This document shows, piece by piece, positions 24,752-33,846 of a DNA stretch of 64,000 bases. The notes under the pieces were generated by a model, which saw nothing but the letters and a program-made list of their open reading frames with translations, did no database searches and was not told the DNA's origin. The DNA comes from Marinobacter nanhaiticus D15-8W. Lineage in GTDB: Bacteria; Pseudomonadota; Gammaproteobacteria; Pseudomonadales; Oleiphilaceae. Each line of letters begins with the position of its first letter. The first letter of the stretch is position 1. The stretch lies in NCBI RefSeq assembly GCF_036511935.1, contig NZ_AP028878.1, positions 1 to 64,000 on the forward strand. Direction: 5' to 3'. The translations under genes and the position numbers were made by a program.

Positions 24752-25525
24752 ATGGATATCCTGACCCTAGTCGGTCTGATCGCGGGCATTGCGATCGTGA
24801 CCGTTGCGATGCTTGCAGATGCCACGCTGGCGACGTTCCTCAATATCCCGGGACTGATGATCGTACTGGGCGGCACCTTTGCCGTAACGCTGATCAAATT
24901 CCGGCTACGTTCGGTGACCGGTTCCTTCCGCCTGGCCTTGAGCACCGTCTTTCGCGAAAACAGTGATCGCCCCCTGGAGTTGATCCGCAATGTGGGTGAA
25001 CTGGCGCGGGTCGTGCGCAAGGAAGGTATCCTTGGGCTGGAATCCCATGAGACCGGCAACGATTTCCTGCGCAAAGCCATCAACCTGTGCGTGGATGGCC
25101 ACCCTCCGGAACTGATCGAAGAAGCCTTGCTGGAAGATATGCAGCAGCGCATGGAGCGCTACGATGTGGCTGAGCGTATCTTCCGTGGTATCGGCGAAGC
25201 AGCGCCGGCCATCGGTATGCTTGGTACCCTGGTCGGCCTGGTGCAGATGCTCAACACCCTCGATGATCCGTCGTCCATCGGTCCTGCCATGGCCATCGCG
25301 CTGCTGACCACGCTTTACGGGGCCTTTATCGCCCAGCTGATTGCCCTGCCCCTGGCGGACAAGATCCAGCTCAAGGCCGAGGACGAGCAGCGCAACATGA
25401 CACTGATCATCACCAGTATCCAGAACATCATGAAAGGTCAGAATCCCCGGGTCATTACCGAATTACTATCGGCCTATATCACTCCGGAGCAGCACCAGGC
25501 ATTGGTGCGTGAGCGGGAGGCCTGA
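24752..25525 (+). CDS. pomA: Flagellar stator protein of the MotA/PomA type
   Basis: Inner-membrane stator subunit that converts ion flow into flagellar rotation. The 257-aa product has four membrane segments, the MotA family stretch GEAAPAIGMLGTLVGLVQML near residue 150 and IGPAMAIALLTTLYGAF near 175. The length and the DDP motif before IGPAMA resemble sodium-driven PomA more than E. coli MotA. I chose the ATG at 24752, preceded by AAGG, rather than the TTG at 24737. It is followed 5 bp later by the motB-like gene. No other flagellar genes are in the window. Ion choice is inferred, not proven. Confidence 0.88.
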   Translation: MDILTLVGLIAGIAIVTVAMLADATLATFLNIPGLMIVLGGTFAVTLIKFRLRSVTGSFRLALSTVFRENSDRPLELIRNVGELARVVRKEGILGLESHETGNDFLRKAINLCVDGHPPELIEEALLEDMQQRMERYDVAERIFRGIGEAAPAIGMLGTLVGLVQMLNTLDDPSSIGPAMAIALLTTLYGAFIAQLIALPLADKIQLKAEDEQRNMTLIITSIQNIMKGQNPRVITELLSAYITPEQHQALVREREA

Positions 25526-25530
25526 GCCGG

Positions 25531-26376
25531 ATGGCGGTTGCCCGTATCCAGCGTAAGCGCAAGAAACCGGAAGGCGCACCCAACTGGATCGTCACCTTTG
25601 CCGATTTGGCGACACTGCTGCTGACGTTCTTTATCCTGTTGCTCTCCTACTCGAAAATGGATGTGGACAAGTACAAGTCCATGGCCGCGTCGCTGGCGGG
25701 CGCCTTCGGCACGAGCGTTATCCAGGACGACGCCGTGGGCGGTAGTCCATTGACCCTGATCGAGAGCGAGACGCCGCCGCCGGTTGCTGCGGATACCCCT
25801 GCGGCACTACCGCCAAACCAACCCGAGCTGATCGATGACAGTCCGCAGGGCGGCGGCACGATCACCGAAGTTCCCGCCGGCATCACGCAACTGGCTACTC
25901 AGTTGATTCGCGAACTCGAAGCCGAGGTGGCCAGCGGTGCCATGAACGTCCAGTACGATACCGAGCATGTCATTATCCGTTTCGCGGAGGACGCCACCTT
26001 CCAGTCCGGAAGCGCCGAACTCAAGCCAGAAATGCGGCCGATCATCGAGCGGGTGGTGGACGTGCTGGCGGAATGCCAGGGGGACGTGGTGGTATCCGGT
26101 TATACCGACAATAAGCCTATTGTAAGCAGTCGCTATCGATCCAATTGGGACCTGTCGGCGGCCCGGGCCGTTTCCGTCGTCCACGAATTGGTGATGAATC
26201 GCAAGGTATCGGCGGAGCGGGTGGTGGCTGCAGGCCGGGCCGAAACCAACCCGCTGGTACCCAATACCTCGGCAGCAAACCGGGCCCGTAACCGACGTGT
26301 GGAAATTACCGTGCGCGATCCGCAATGTACCGGTATTGCGGCTTCGGCCGCCATGCCCGTTGAGATCTTTCCCTGA
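25531..26376 (+). CDS. motB: Flagellar stator protein of the MotB/PomB type
   Basis: Stator partner that anchors the motor to peptidoglycan. The 281-aa product has one N-terminal membrane helix with the essential ion-binding aspartate (NWIVTFADLATLLLTFF, D25), a low-complexity proline-rich linker (about 75-110) and a C-terminal OmpA-like domain (FQSGSAELKPEM, VSGYTDNKPI, NRARNRRVEI). GGGAGG precedes the start. It is coupled to the upstream pomA-like gene with a 5-bp gap. Confidence 0.9.
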   Translation: MAVARIQRKRKKPEGAPNWIVTFADLATLLLTFFILLLSYSKMDVDKYKSMAASLAGAFGTSVIQDDAVGGSPLTLIESETPPPVAADTPAALPPNQPELIDDSPQGGGTITEVPAGITQLATQLIRELEAEVASGAMNVQYDTEHVIIRFAEDATFQSGSAELKPEMRPIIERVVDVLAECQGDVVVSGYTDNKPIVSSRYRSNWDLSAARAVSVVHELVMNRKVSAERVVAAGRAETNPLVPNTSAANRARNRRVEITVRDPQCTGIAASAAMPVEIFP

Positions 26377-26543
26377 CGACGGTGCCCGTGCTTATGACCG
26401 GCGGCTAGGGCGTCATGCGGTATTCATATAACGCTTGGGCAGCAAGATCGTTATACTTATGCCCCTTCAGGGCAGCCGCGCTGGCGGTGACATGACCATA
26501 ACCAACGTAAAATGCGCTTTGATGCGCTTCGATGAGGGCAGCT

Positions 26544-26861
26544 ATGAGTGGACCGGACAAGCCGAAGGTCATCGGGGAGGAGTGGAGCGATGAGCGGGTC
26601 AAGAGCTTTCTGTTCATCACCCCTTATGACAGTAAACTGAACCCGGACTATCAGGTACTGCTCAAGGCTTACCAGGCAATGCGTGCCAGTGACTTCGAAC
26701 GTTTCCTGGGATTTTTCACCGAAGCGGGCCGTGACCTGAATGCCACCAACGAACTGGGCCAGACGATCCTGGACCATATTTCCGAGCACCGTCGCAGCGT
26801 CGACTATATCGCTGCATTGCAGACGTTCGGGGCGAAAAGGGCGGCGGAAGCCCAGGGCTGA
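26544..26861 (+). CDS. PA4642-family small protein
   Basis: A 105-aa soluble protein resembling the PA4642 family of uncharacterised Pseudomonas proteins (GPDKPKVIGEEWSDERVKSFL, then ELGQTILDHISEHRRS). No catalytic motif is visible. I chose the ATG at 26544 because GAGGG lies 5 nt upstream. An in-frame start at 26532 would add four residues. It is transcribed alone, convergent with the hsp20 gene. Function unknown. Confidence 0.75.
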   Translation: MSGPDKPKVIGEEWSDERVKSFLFITPYDSKLNPDYQVLLKAYQAMRASDFERFLGFFTEAGRDLNATNELGQTILDHISEHRRSVDYIAALQTFGAKRAAEAQG

Positions 26862-26907
26862 TGCTCCAGCGCTCCCGCCGGTTGCGGAGGCGAGGTCGAG
26901 GCCTGGG

Positions 26908-27363
26908 TTAGTGGACTTCGACCTCGATGGAACGCGGCTGGGCCGGTTCCACTTTCTTCAGGGTCAGTACCAGGACCCCATCCTTGAAAGCTGCGTTGAT
27001 ATCATTTTCCGAGACATTGTCCGGCAGGGTGAATCGGCGCATGAATGAACCGTACACCCTTTCGACACGGTGATTCTTCTCGTCACCGCTCTCTTCCTGT
27101 TTCTTGCGCTCACCTTGTAGGGTCAGCACGCCATCATGCACGGTCACCTTGACGTCTTCTTTCTGGATACCCGGCAACTCCGCATGGATTTCGAAGGCTT
27201 CTGCGGTCTCCCGGATGTCGACGGCCGGTGCCCAATCGCTGCGGCGAAACAGGTCGCGGTTTTCATTGCCGCTGCGCGTACTCGGCAGACCGAAATGTCG
27301 ATTGTAGCGTTCCAGCAAATCCTCGAACTCGTTAATCGGGTTCCAACGTGTAAGATTGCTCAT
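26908..27363 (-). CDS. Small heat-shock protein of the Hsp20/alpha-crystallin family
   Basis: ATP-independent holdase that keeps unfolding proteins soluble. The 151-aa product has an N-terminal arm (MSNLTRWNPINEFEDLLERY), the alpha-crystallin domain (WAPAVDIRETAEAFEIHAEL to DGVLVLTLKK, about 50-140) and a short C-terminal tail. The ATG at 27363 has a perfect GGAGG upstream. The frame also opens at a TTG at 27378. A heat-shock promoter was not identified. It stands alone. Confidence 0.93.
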   Translation of the reverse strand: MSNLTRWNPINEFEDLLERYNRHFGLPSTRSGNENRDLFRRSDWAPAVDIRETAEAFEIHAELPGIQKEDVKVTVHDGVLTLQGERKKQEESGDEKNHRVERVYGSFMRRFTLPDNVSENDINAAFKDGVLVLTLKKVEPAQPRSIEVEVH

Positions 27364-27585
27364 GTGAGTGTCCTCCAAACGAACCTGAGATCAGTTTGTG
27401 CGTTCACCCGGCGACCGGGCCACGCGACGACATCAGCTCCGTTCAAGGAAGATCCCGACACAGTGGCGCCTACTGGCTGGGTATTCCTGAACTGGCTATT
27501 TTCGTATGTAGGTCCAGCCCGATAAATTTCAAGCGCTCTTTTTTTCGACGATTTGGTTCATAGCCTTGAGCGGCTTATAACCACT

Positions 27586-28137
27586 TCAACCTTCCGCATC
27601 GGTGGCCTCTACCCGATACTCATCCTTGAGTTTGACGTAGTTACCCGCCGTGTAGGTAAAGAAGCTGCGCTCCTTGTCGGTTAGCGCGCGGGCCTGCTTG
27701 CACGGACTGCCGACATAGAGGTAGCCCGACTCCAGTGTCTTGCCCGGCGGCACCAGGCAGCCGGCGGCAACGATGACATCGTCCTCGACCACGGCGCCGT
27801 CCATGATGATCGAACCCATGCCCACCAGTACGCGACTGCCCACGGTGCAGCCATGCAGCAGGGCCTTGTGGCCGATGGTGACGTCGTCGCCGATGATCAG
27901 CGGCCAGCCTTCGGGGTTGTAGTCACTGGCATGGGTGATGTGCAGTACCGAACCGTCCTGCACCGAGCAACGTGCACCAATGCGGATGCGGTGCATATCG
28001 CCACGGATGACGGTCAGCGGCCAGACGGAACAGTCGTCCCCCAGCTCCACGTCACCGATGACCTGTGCGCTGGGATCGATCCATACGCGGTCGCCGGTTT
28101 TTGGGGTGTAGCCCTTGTGAGAACGTAAACGCGCCAT
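27586..28137 (-). CDS. Gamma-carbonic-anhydrase-like hexapeptide-repeat protein (YrdA type)
   Basis: A 183-aa left-handed beta-helix protein of the gamma-carbonic anhydrase family. Hexapeptide repeats run through the middle. The putative metal ligands are in VLHITHASDYN and DDVTIGHKALLHGC (three His), and the family start is RSHKGYTPKTGDRVWID. The ATG at 28137 has AGGAG 8 nt upstream. The same frame stays open far upstream, antisense to prlC, but that extension is not coding. Whether it hydrates CO2 or only resembles such enzymes cannot be told from sequence. Confidence 0.88.
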   Translation of the reverse strand: MARLRSHKGYTPKTGDRVWIDPSAQVIGDVELGDDCSVWPLTVIRGDMHRIRIGARCSVQDGSVLHITHASDYNPEGWPLIIGDDVTIGHKALLHGCTVGSRVLVGMGSIIMDGAVVEDDVIVAAGCLVPPGKTLESGYLYVGSPCKQARALTDKERSFFTYTAGNYVKLKDEYRVEATDAEG

Positions 28138-28305
28138 TACATACTCCTTACTTGATAAGCTTTTCTGGATCTGTGACGTACCATAGGAAAGAGTATGGCA
28201 TAGGCGAAAGAGGCCCTTGCCCGTTTCCATTCGATCGACAACGTCTGATCCGCATTCCGTACTGCACGACATAGCCGATCTCATTGAGAGGAAGAAAGGA
28301 GTCCC

Positions 28306-30351
28306 ATGAACAATCCGCTGCTGACTGATGACCTGTTGCCCCGGTTCGAACACATCCGGATCGAACACATGGAACCGGCCATCGACCAGATCCTCAGTGA
28401 TAACCGGATGCAGATCCAGAACCTGGCCAGCCAGGAACAGCCAACGTGGGACACCCTGGCCCAGCCGATGCAGGCGCTGGACGACCGCCTGAGCCGGGCC
28501 TGGTCGGTCATTTCCCACTTGAATGGCGTCATGAACAACGACGAACTGCGCCAAGTCTACAAGCGGTGCCTGGACAAGCTCACCGAATACGGCACCGAGA
28601 TCAGCCAGAACACGGAACTGTGCGACGCCTACAGGAAAATCCGGGAGCATGAGGATTTCGAGTCGCTGACCGAGGAGCAGCAGAAGGCGATCAACAACAC
28701 ACTGCGTGATTTTCACCTGGGTGGCGTCGACCTGCCCCAGGACGAGAAGAAGCAGTATGCCGAACTGTCCATGGAGCTGGCCGAGCTGACTAACCGCTTC
28801 AGCGATAACGTGCTCGACGCGACCGACCACTGGTTCAAGCACATTACCGATGCTGCGGAACTCAAGGGGCTGCCGGAAACGGCTCTCGAAGGCGCGCGCC
28901 AGGCTGCGAAGCAGCGGGATCTCGAGGGCTATGTCATCACCCTGCAGTTCCCCAGTTTCCAGCCGGTCATGACCTACTGCGAGAACCGGGAACTGCGTCG
29001 GGAAGTCTACGAGGCCTTCGTGACACGCGCGTCGGATGTGGGGCCTAACGGCGGTGAGTGGGACAACACCCCGATCATGGCGGAAATCCTCAAGCGTCGG
29101 CACCAGCAATCAGAGCTGCTGGGTTTCGCGAACTACGCCGAGCGTTCGCTCGCCACCAAGATGGCGCGCAGCGTCGACGAGGTGATGCACTTCCTCGACG
29201 AGCTGGCGGCCAAGTCCCGCCCGGTGGCACAGCAGGAATACCGCGAGCTACAGGATTTCGCCAGGGACCAGCATGGCGTTGACACGCTGGAAGCCTGGGA
29301 TCTGGGTTTCTATGGCGAGAAAATGCGTCAGGCGAAGTACGATATCTCACCGGAAACCCTGCGCCCCTGGTTCCCGGTAAACACGGTAGTGGACGGTCTG
29401 TTCCGGGTTACCGAACGCCTGTTCGACCTGACGATCGAGGCGGACGAGAGCGTCGAGACCTGGCACCCGGACGCCACCGCCTATCGCATCAGCCGCGACG
29501 GCGAGACTATCGCCTGGTTCTACCTCGATCTATACGCCCGCAAGGGCAAGCGCGGTGGTGCCTGGATGGCGGACTGCCGGGTGCGCTGGCGTAACCTGCG
29601 GGGCGGCCTGCAGTTGCCGGTGGCCTTCCTCACCTGTAACTTCACACCGCCTGTGGACGACAAGCCGGCGCTGTTGACCCACGACGAGGTCACCACCCTG
29701 TTCCACGAATTCGGCCATGGCCTGCACCACATGCTGACCAAGGTCGAGGTGGCTGATGTGTCCGGCATCAACGGCGTCGCCTGGGACGCGGTGGAACTGC
29801 CCAGTCAGTTCCTGGAAAACTGGTGCTGGAACCCGGAATCCCTGAACCTGATTGCCCGTCACCACGAAACCGGCGAACCCCTGCCCCAGGATCTGCTCGA
29901 CAAGTTGCTGGCAGCGAAAAACTTCCAGTCCGGTATGCAAATGGTTCGACAGCTGGAGTTTTCCATTTTCGATTTCCGCCTGCATTCGGAATTCCAGCCG
30001 GGCTCACCGGTCAATCCGCTGGAGATGTTCCGTAAGGTGCGTGAGGAAATCGCCGTGACGGAGACACCGGAATTCAACCGCTTCCCTAACAGCTTCTCCC
30101 ACATTTTCGCCGGAGGCTACGCGGCAGGCTACTACAGCTATAAGTGGGCGGAAGTGCTGGCGGCGGACGCCTTCTCCCTGTTCGAGGAGCGGGGCATCTT
30201 CGATGAGGTGGCCGGCAAAGCCTTCCTGGAAAACATCCTCGAACGCGGCGGCTCGCGCGAGCCGATGGAGCTGTTCAAGGCCTTCCGCGGCCGCGAGCCC
30301 GAAGTCGACGCCCTGCTGCGCCAAAGCGGTATCACTGCGGATGCTGCCTGA
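28306..30351 (+). CDS. prlC: Oligopeptidase A
   Basis: Cytoplasmic M3-family zinc metallopeptidase that degrades short peptides, including cleaved signal peptides. The 681-aa product matches the usual length and has the zinc-site motif HEFGHGLHH near residue 467, with the conserved downstream Glu region (GVAWDAVELPSQFLENW). AAGGAG precedes the start. yheV follows 57 bp later, the same arrangement as in relatives. A GC-rich hairpin lies between the two genes. Confidence 0.95.
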   Translation: MNNPLLTDDLLPRFEHIRIEHMEPAIDQILSDNRMQIQNLASQEQPTWDTLAQPMQALDDRLSRAWSVISHLNGVMNNDELRQVYKRCLDKLTEYGTEISQNTELCDAYRKIREHEDFESLTEEQQKAINNTLRDFHLGGVDLPQDEKKQYAELSMELAELTNRFSDNVLDATDHWFKHITDAAELKGLPETALEGARQAAKQRDLEGYVITLQFPSFQPVMTYCENRELRREVYEAFVTRASDVGPNGGEWDNTPIMAEILKRRHQQSELLGFANYAERSLATKMARSVDEVMHFLDELAAKSRPVAQQEYRELQDFARDQHGVDTLEAWDLGFYGEKMRQAKYDISPETLRPWFPVNTVVDGLFRVTERLFDLTIEADESVETWHPDATAYRISRDGETIAWFYLDLYARKGKRGGAWMADCRVRWRNLRGGLQLPVAFLTCNFTPPVDDKPALLTHDEVTTLFHEFGHGLHHMLTKVEVADVSGINGVAWDAVELPSQFLENWCWNPESLNLIARHHETGEPLPQDLLDKLLAAKNFQSGMQMVRQLEFSIFDFRLHSEFQPGSPVNPLEMFRKVREEIAVTETPEFNRFPNSFSHIFAGGYAAGYYSYKWAEVLAADAFSLFEERGIFDEVAGKAFLENILERGGSREPMELFKAFRGREPEVDALLRQSGITADAA

Positions 30352-30366
30352 ATAGCAGGCGAATAA

Positions 30367-30388
30367 CGGGGCGGCTCAGACCGCCCCG
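30367..30388. other. Hairpin between prlC and yheV
   Basis: CGGGGCGG and CCGCCCCG form a perfect 8-bp stem with a 6-nt loop. There is no T-run, so it may only stabilise or punctuate the mRNA. Confidence 0.6.
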
Positions 30389-30408
30389 AACACTGATGTG
30401 GAGAGCCG

Positions 30409-30660
30409 ATGGCTACACCGAAACGATTCATCGCCGGCGCGGTCTGCCCCCGCTGCGGCGAGATGGACAAACTGATGATGCAGCAGACCGAGGAAGGGCA
30501 GTTCAGGGAGTGTGTCGCCTGCGGCTTTGAAGATGCGCAGACCCCGGACGGGCAGCCGATCGGAGAGCTGGAAACGCGAGTCAACAAGCGCGACAACAAG
30601 GACGATCACACGGTGAAGCAGGTCGTGTTCTTCAAGTCAGCAGCCGATGAGGATGAGTAG
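30409..30660 (+). CDS. yheV: YheV-family zinc-ribbon protein
   Basis: An 83-aa protein with two CxxC pairs (CPRCGEMDK and CVACGFED) that form a predicted zinc ribbon, and a charged C-terminal half ending in QVVFFKSAADEDE. The start is supported by GGAG. The position directly after prlC matches the E. coli yheV-prlC arrangement. No function is established for the family. Confidence 0.85.
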   Translation: MATPKRFIAGAVCPRCGEMDKLMMQQTEEGQFRECVACGFEDAQTPDGQPIGELETRVNKRDNKDDHTVKQVVFFKSAADEDE

Positions 30661-31007
30661 GCGAGTTATCGCGAGCATGTAGCCGACGCTTCAGCTTCGG
30701 AGGACCCGTCAGGGTCCCGGGGATCTATCGGCAAGCCTACGGCCTGCTCGGAAGCTGAAGAGGGTGTTGCAGAAGTAGCCGTATCTCCAAAGTACCGGCA
30801 TAAACTCCCTCTCCCCTCGCGGGAGAGGGCCGGGGAGAGGGGGTAGCGCCGTCAGACGCTCATCGTTGCCAGAGCCGACTTCGAGCGAGGCTTTGCCTCG
30901 TCCCCCTCTCTCCAAACCTCTCTCCCGCCAGGGGAGAGAGGCTTAAAGCCGCAAGCTTTTGCAACACCCCTCTAAAGCGTCCGCTACATTTCCAGCGGTA
31001 CCTGCTT
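30661..31007. repeat. Nested palindromic repeat block in the yheV to antiporter gap
   Basis: 347 bp without genes, made of nested inverted repeats. The outer arms ATGTAGCCGACGCTT (30678-30692) and AAGCGTCCGCTACAT (30976-30990) match the REP-like motif at 4371-4430. The middle arms GAGGGTGTTGCAG (near 30760) and TTGCAACACCCCTC (near 30960) pair. The inner arms are CCTCTCCCCT/GGGAGAGGG-rich (30789-30842 and 30901-30941). It looks like several repetitive extragenic elements stacked inside one another. Confidence 0.8.
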
Positions 31008-32333
31008 TTACAACGTCATCGCCGCAATCCAGCCAAACACCAACAACGGCAGGTTATAGTGCAGGAACGTTGGCACCACCGTATCCCAGATGTGGTTATG
31101 CTGTCCGTCCGCATTCAACCCGGCGGTGGGCCCCAACGTGGAATCCGAAGCCGGCGAACCTGCATCCCCCAGCGCCCCCGCCGTGCCCACCAAGGCGACG
31201 ATAGCCAGCGGGCTGAACCCGAGTTGTAGCGCCAGTGGTACATAGATGGCCGCGATAATCGGAATGGTGGAAAAGGACGAGCCAATGCCCATTGTAATCA
31301 GTAGCCCCACCACGAGCATCAGCAGCGCCGCCAGGGCCTGATTGTCCCCAATTGCACCGACGGAGCTTTCCACCAGGGTGTTGATCTCGCCGGTCTCGCG
31401 CATCACCTCGGCAAAGCCAGACGCGGCGATCATGATGAAGCCGATCATCGCCAGCATCTTCATACCTTCGGTGAACAGGTCGTCGGCTTCCTTCCACTTC
31501 ACGACACCGGAAACGTTGAACAGCACGAAGCCCGCCAGCGCACCGAGGATCATGGAATCCAACGTCAGTTGCACCACGAACGCAACCACGATGGCTGCCA
31601 ATGCCATGATCAGCGTCCACTTGCTGTACTTGATATCCACGCGCTCCGTGCGCTCAATCGCGGCCAGGTCGTAATCCCGTCCGCCCTGGTAGCTGAAGAA
31701 GACGGCCACCAGCAGGCCGATCAACATACCCAGGGCCGGCAATGCCATAGCGGACATGACGTTGAGGCCATCGACTGCGACACCGTTGGTTTCCACCTTG
31801 GCCAGCAGGATCTCGTTGAGGTAGATACCGCCGAAACCCACCGGCAGGAACATATACGGGGTAATCAGCCCGAAGGTCAGCACGCAGGCAACGAGCCGGC
31901 GGTCCAGACGCAGTTTGGCCATCACGTAAAGCAGCGGCGGTACCACCAGTGGAATGAAGGCGATGTGGATCGGCAGGATATTCTGGGACGAGATGGCGAT
32001 AGCCAGTAGCAGGCCGATCATCAGGAACTTGATGGCGCCTCCGCCCGTATTCCCATCGTCCTGACGGCCCACCATAGCCAGCGCCTTGTCCGCCAGGGCG
32101 TGGGCAAGGCCGGATTTGCCGATGGCCACGGCGAAGGCACCCAGGGTGGCGTACGACAACGCGACCGTCGCGCCGCCGCCAAGACCGTTATTGAAGGCTG
32201 CAATCGTGGCTTCCAGTGAGAGGCCGCTAACCAGGCCACCAGCAACGGCGCCGATAATCAGGGCAACAACGACGTGAATGCGGCACAGGCTCAGGATGAG
32301 CATGAGGCCGACGGCGGCAACAACAGCGTTCAT
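31008..32333 (-). CDS. Na+/H+ antiporter-like carrier of the NhaC/YuiF type
   Basis: A 441-aa inner-membrane protein with about eleven hydrophobic helices. Family-like motifs are [19 protein letters not shown] near residue 354 and [16 protein letters not shown] near 388, typical of the ion-transporter superfamily that includes NhaC-type antiporters. It could instead carry an amino or organic acid. The start has GAGGAAAG upstream. It is monocistronic and faces the repeat block at its 3' end. A marine organism would need sodium export, but the substrate is inferred. Confidence 0.7.
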   Translation of the reverse strand: MNAVVAAVGLMLILSLCRIHVVVALIIGAVAGGLVSGLSLEATIAAFNNGLGGGATVALSYATLGAFAVAIGKSGLAHALADKALAMVGRQDDGNTGGGAIKFLMIGLLLAIAISSQNILPIHIAFIPLVVPPLLYVMAKLRLDRRLVACVLTFGLITPYMFLPVGFGGIYLNEILLAKVETNGVAVDGLNVMSAMALPALGMLIGLLVAVFFSYQGGRDYDLAAIERTERVDIKYSKWTLIMALAAIVVAFVVQLTLDSMILGALAGFVLFNVSGVVKWKEADDLFTEGMKMLAMIGFIMIAASGFAEVMRETGEINTLVESSVGAIGDNQALAALLMLVVGLLITMGIGSSFSTIPIIAAIYVPLALQLGFSPLAIVALVGTAGALGDAGSPASDSTLGPTAGLNADGQHNHIWDTVVPTFLHYNLPLLVFGWIAAMTL

Positions 32334-32456
32334 GGAGCTTTCCTCGGGGTGTTCCAGAAAAGCGCGCTAATGTGCAGGAAACGACCGGCGTAGTCAAAGC
32401 GAATGGGTATGCCGCTCCATACATCCCGAGCGGGACGCGTATAGAGGTCCGGCGCG

Positions 32457-32672
32457 TCAGCCGACGTAGCTGAACCGCGGCACGCTTTCACCGGCGACAT
32501 CGACGGTTTCGCGGAACATGCTCAGGGGTCGCACCCACAGGCCCTGGTCGCCATAGAGGGGGCGGTAGACCACCAGTTCCTCCTCGGTTTCGCTATGGCG
32601 AGCCACGCCGATGACTTCGTAGTCCTTGCCTTTGTAATGGCGGTACCGGCCGGGTTTCAGGGGCTGGGTCAT
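32457..32672 (-). CDS. DUF1653 protein
   Basis: A 71-aa protein that is nearly all DUF1653 domain: KPGRYRHYKGKDYEVIGVARHSETEEELVVYRPLY, interrupted here only by quotation limits. Confidence 0.8.
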   Translation of the reverse strand: MTQPLKPGRYRHYKGKDYEVIGVARHSETEEELVVYRPLYGDQGLWVRPLSMFRETVDVAGESVPRFSYVG

Positions 32673-32916
32673 GGTGGTGTCCGTCCCGTTCGAATCGAAG
32701 ATGGCTTACTGAACGCCTGCGGTGTGAGGATAGCGACCTCACATGTCGACGCCGCGGAACGGGCGTCGGTCCTGTCAATGATACGCCCGGTAGGGTTCCG
32801 GACTCTACAGGACCGGGGCGTCCCTGACCGCCGATGCGGTCCTCTACGCAACCAGGACCGCTGGGCGAAAGCGTGGGATCGTCCAGCGGCCTGATGGCAT
32901 GCGCCCGGTTCAGGGC

Positions 32917-33303
32917 CTAGGAGTGCAGTTTGTAGCGCCCGGGGCCCAGGAATACCAGTGCCAGCGCAATAAACAGGAAGAAACCCTGCAGTTCCAGAGC
33001 CCAGCCGCCGGACCGGCTCAGGGACATCAATTCGTGGGTATGGACCAGCGCGATGGCGACGATCATGTTGATCACCACGATCAGTGCACCGATTCGGGTC
33101 TGGTAGCCGAGGATGATCATCAGCGGCGCCAGCAACTCACCGATATACACCCCATAGGCGAGAAATGTTGGCAGGCCATGGCTGGCCAGTTGCGACTCGA
33201 CAAAGCCGACGCCATGGAACAGCTTGGCGATCCCGTGAAACAACAACAGACCACCCAGCGTAAGGCGGATGATCAGTTTACCGAGGTCTGCATTTTCCAG
33301 CAT
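32917..33303 (-). CDS. DoxX-family membrane protein
   Basis: A 128-aa inner-membrane protein with four predicted helices (KLIIRLTLGGLLLFHGIAKL, YGVYIGELLAPLMIILGY, IGALIVVINMIVAIALVH, LQGFFLFIALALVFLG). It matches the DoxX/DoxD family, members of which associate with quinone-linked thiosulfate oxidation or membrane redox enzymes. AAGGAAGG precedes the start. It lies 71 bp downstream of the globin lipoprotein gene on the same strand, so it may belong to that operon. Function unknown. Confidence 0.8.
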   Translation of the reverse strand: MLENADLGKLIIRLTLGGLLLFHGIAKLFHGVGFVESQLASHGLPTFLAYGVYIGELLAPLMIILGYQTRIGALIVVINMIVAIALVHTHELMSLSRSGGWALELQGFFLFIALALVFLGPGRYKLHS

Positions 33304-33374
33304 TGGAACCTTCCTTCTTCAAATGAAGGCGAGAGCTTAGCGGGTCTGTCGGCGTGGTCAATGGAAGAAACGTA

Positions 33375-33833
33375 TCACGGCGCCGTATCGATGGGCCGTG
33401 CGGCCGGCTGGAACACGATATCGTCATGCAATCGCACCAGTCGAGCTAATAGCTGATTCTGCGCCGACACCGGCACGCCGTTCTGTTCCATGGCCAGGAT
33501 CAGGTCCTCCGCCAGGGCATTGAAATGGGTCTCGTTGATCCCCAGCCCCGCATGGGAAGCGGACATGCCGCGACCGCTATAGGTGCACGGGCCGTCCGCC
33601 AGCGCACAGATCTGGTCGGTCAGGTTGCGATGAAGGCCGGCGATATCAACGGCCCGGAATTTCTCGGCGATACGTTCGTCTTCCACCACGATGTAGAGCA
33701 GATCCTTAACAATCAGAGCGATGCCCTTGCGTTCGCCGAGGGCGTCGTAAAGGGAGGGTGACGATTGCGGCGGCAGGCTCTGACAACCACTCAGCATTAC
33801 CAGGAATAACAGCGGTAAAAGGCGGTTCACCAT
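33375..33833 (-). CDS. Group 1 truncated-haemoglobin-like lipoprotein
   Basis: A 152-aa protein with a lipoprotein signal (MVNRLLPLLFLVMLSGC, lipid Cys at about 17) joined to a group 1 truncated globin domain (SLYDALGERKGIALIVKDLL to ARLVRLHDDIV). The proximal haem ligand His is present in SASHAGLGINETHF. The Tyr in DLLYIVVEDERI is near the distal pocket. Truncated globins usually lie in the cytoplasm, so an exported, lipid-anchored form is notable. It follows the DUF3034 gene by 13 bp on the same strand. A role in binding O2 or NO in the periplasm is inferred. Confidence 0.85.
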   Translation of the reverse strand: MVNRLLPLLFLVMLSGCQSLPPQSSPSLYDALGERKGIALIVKDLLYIVVEDERIAEKFRAVDIAGLHRNLTDQICALADGPCTYSGRGMSASHAGLGINETHFNALAEDLILAMEQNGVPVSAQNQLLARLVRLHDDIVFQPAARPIDTAP

Positions 33834-33846
33834 GGTGTCGTCTCTC

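Noticed and set aside
27586..29109. A 507-codon minus-strand open frame antisense to prlC
   Set aside because: Only the last 183 codons are a real protein (gamma-carbonic-anhydrase-like). The rest is the complement of prlC and has no ribosome binding site or family resemblance.
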